Source: Gammaproteobacteria bacterium (GTDB taxonomy: Bacteria > Pseudomonadota > Gammaproteobacteria > Enterobacterales > Kangiellaceae). Taken from it: 6,926 bases of DNA. Shown piece by piece: positions 6,072 to 6,926 of this stretch (position 1 is its first letter; each line of letters begins with the position of its first letter). The stretch spans positions 1-6,926 of the forward strand of contig JABXIW010000009.1 of assembly GCA_013372875.1 (NCBI GenBank), written 5' to 3'. Under the pieces are notes generated by a model. That model was not told where the DNA came from, made no database searches, and saw only the letters and a program-made list of their open reading frames with translations. The position numbers were made by a program, and so were the translations under genes.

Positions 6072-6926
6072 TTATTTACCGAGGCGGTCTCGGTAGCCAT
6101 AAATACTTTCTTCAAGGAATTCGGTAGTGCTTCCTCGTAAACTGCCAATCCCTTTAAGTACAAATTGAACGAAAACCCCAGAATTGTGGAGATCGCCTTG
6201 ATTTGCAATTAATTGACCATTGGTATCCAGTTGGATGTTTAAGTAGCGGCGATTGACCAATCTGACCGCCCAACAGCAGGATTCATATTCTAGACCAAAA
6301 AAAGACTCATTGGTTCTATTTTGTGATAAATCTCGGCTATATCGGCCAAGAATCCGCCAATTTTCTTTAATTGGCCAAGCAAATGCCACTTCGGCTTCCT
6401 CAATTTTGCGATTAAAGTTGCGGCGGAAGCGATGCCCAATATTAATAATGTGGTTTTCTTTGGGCTCATAGTGCAGCAAAAATGAGCCGCTTTGAGTCAG
6501 ATCTCGTTGATCATCCCAATCAATGGCACCCTTAACTTCAACTCGATCGGTCCAGCGCCAGTTGATTTCGGCTAGTAAGCCCGATTGGCGGAAGGTCTCT
6601 CTTGGTGTTGAATCCAATAATTGAACTTTGCGGTCCTGTAAGTATGCGATACGACCAAAAGTGAAGTTGACTCTCTCGACGCCTTTATCGTCAATCAAAC
6701 GGCTGGTAATGGCGGCACTGATTTGATTGGCATCACCAATACGATCAATCCCTGCAAAACGGTTACGGCTGAATAATTGAGTAAAGTTAAAGGTTGGAGT
6801 GCTGGTATCAAAAATCCCAATACCCGTTTGATCATCAAATGGCGTATAAAGATAAAAAGCCCTTGGTTCAAAAGTGTGGGTGAAGTTTTTTTCGCCAAAA
6901 CTCCAGTCACGCTCAAAAAACAAGCC
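6072..6926 (-). CDS. lptD: LPS-assembly outer-membrane protein LptD, 3' part
   Basis: LptD is the outer-membrane beta-barrel that, with the lipoprotein LptE, inserts lipopolysaccharide into the outer leaflet. Only the C-terminal 284 codons and the stop are in the window. The reading frame runs open through the right edge, so the real start lies outside. Recognisable segments are FFERDW near the edge, HTFEPRAFYLYTPFDDQ, the FAGIDRIGDANQ segment (matching YGGLDRIASANQ of E. coli), and LEYESCCWAVRL. The adjacent cysteines (codons at 6273-6278) correspond to the Cys724-Cys725 pair of E. coli LptD, which forms inter-domain disulfides with N-terminal cysteines needed for function. The alternating aromatic and polar strands fit a barrel. 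The end is intact, with no frameshift. Confidence 0.95.
   Translation of the reverse strand, partial: GLFFERDWSFGEKNFTHTFEPRAFYLYTPFDDQTGIGIFDTSTPTFNFTQLFSRNRFAGIDRIGDANQISAAITSRLIDDKGVERVNFTFGRIAYLQDRKVQLLDSTPRETFRQSGLLAEINWRWTDRVEVKGAIDWDDQRDLTQSGSFLLHYEPKENHIINIGHRFRRNFNRKIEEAEVAFAWPIKENWRILGRYSRDLSQNRTNESFFGLEYESCCWAVRLVNRRYLNIQLDTNGQLIANQGDLHNSGVFVQFVLKGIGSLRGSTTEFLEESIYGYRDRLGK

Overview
The window looks like chromosomal DNA of a gammaproteobacterium with moderate to low GC. All six protein genes lie on the minus strand. The right two thirds hold the conserved gammaproteobacterial order lptD-surA-pdxA-rsmA, here read from right to left. The protein sequences match that group closely: paired cysteines near the LptD C-terminus, a two-parvulin SurA, and a PdxA/RsmA pair with overlapping ends. 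The left third carries a large exported subtilisin-like protease of a type common in marine and proteolytic genera. A Kangiella-like organism is my best guess, from style only and not from any search.

Layout from right to left, in the direction of transcription: 6926-6072 is the 3' part of lptD, cut by the window edge; 6054-4771 is surA; 4753-3731 is pdxA; 3744-2932 is rsmA. The gaps are 17 nt, 17 nt and a 14-nt overlap, so this is a compact operon. In many relatives rsmA is followed by apaG and apaH. Here there is instead a 192-nt gap and then a small single-domain PilZ gene (2739-2446) with its own good sigma-70-type promoter. A second gap (2445-2193) holds a perfect CRP-type palindrome spaced correctly from a -10 box, then a leader with a GC-rich hairpin, then the secreted S8 protease gene (2192-57). 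Two hairpins follow its stop codon. The second is a terminator-like structure at the left window edge.

Functionally the right part serves the outer membrane and housekeeping. LptD inserts lipopolysaccharide into the outer membrane, SurA is the periplasmic chaperone that LptD needs, PdxA makes a vitamin B6 precursor, and RsmA dimethylates 16S rRNA. The left part appears to be a separately regulated unit: a probable c-di-GMP receptor and an exported protease with signal peptide, I9-type propeptide, catalytic domain, PPC domain and P-domain. The protease promoter looks CRP (cAMP receptor protein) dependent.

I found no mobile element, CRISPR array, RNA gene or clearly novel system. The most interesting signals are regulatory: the CRP-type site, a weaker second one by the PilZ gene, and the leader hairpin.
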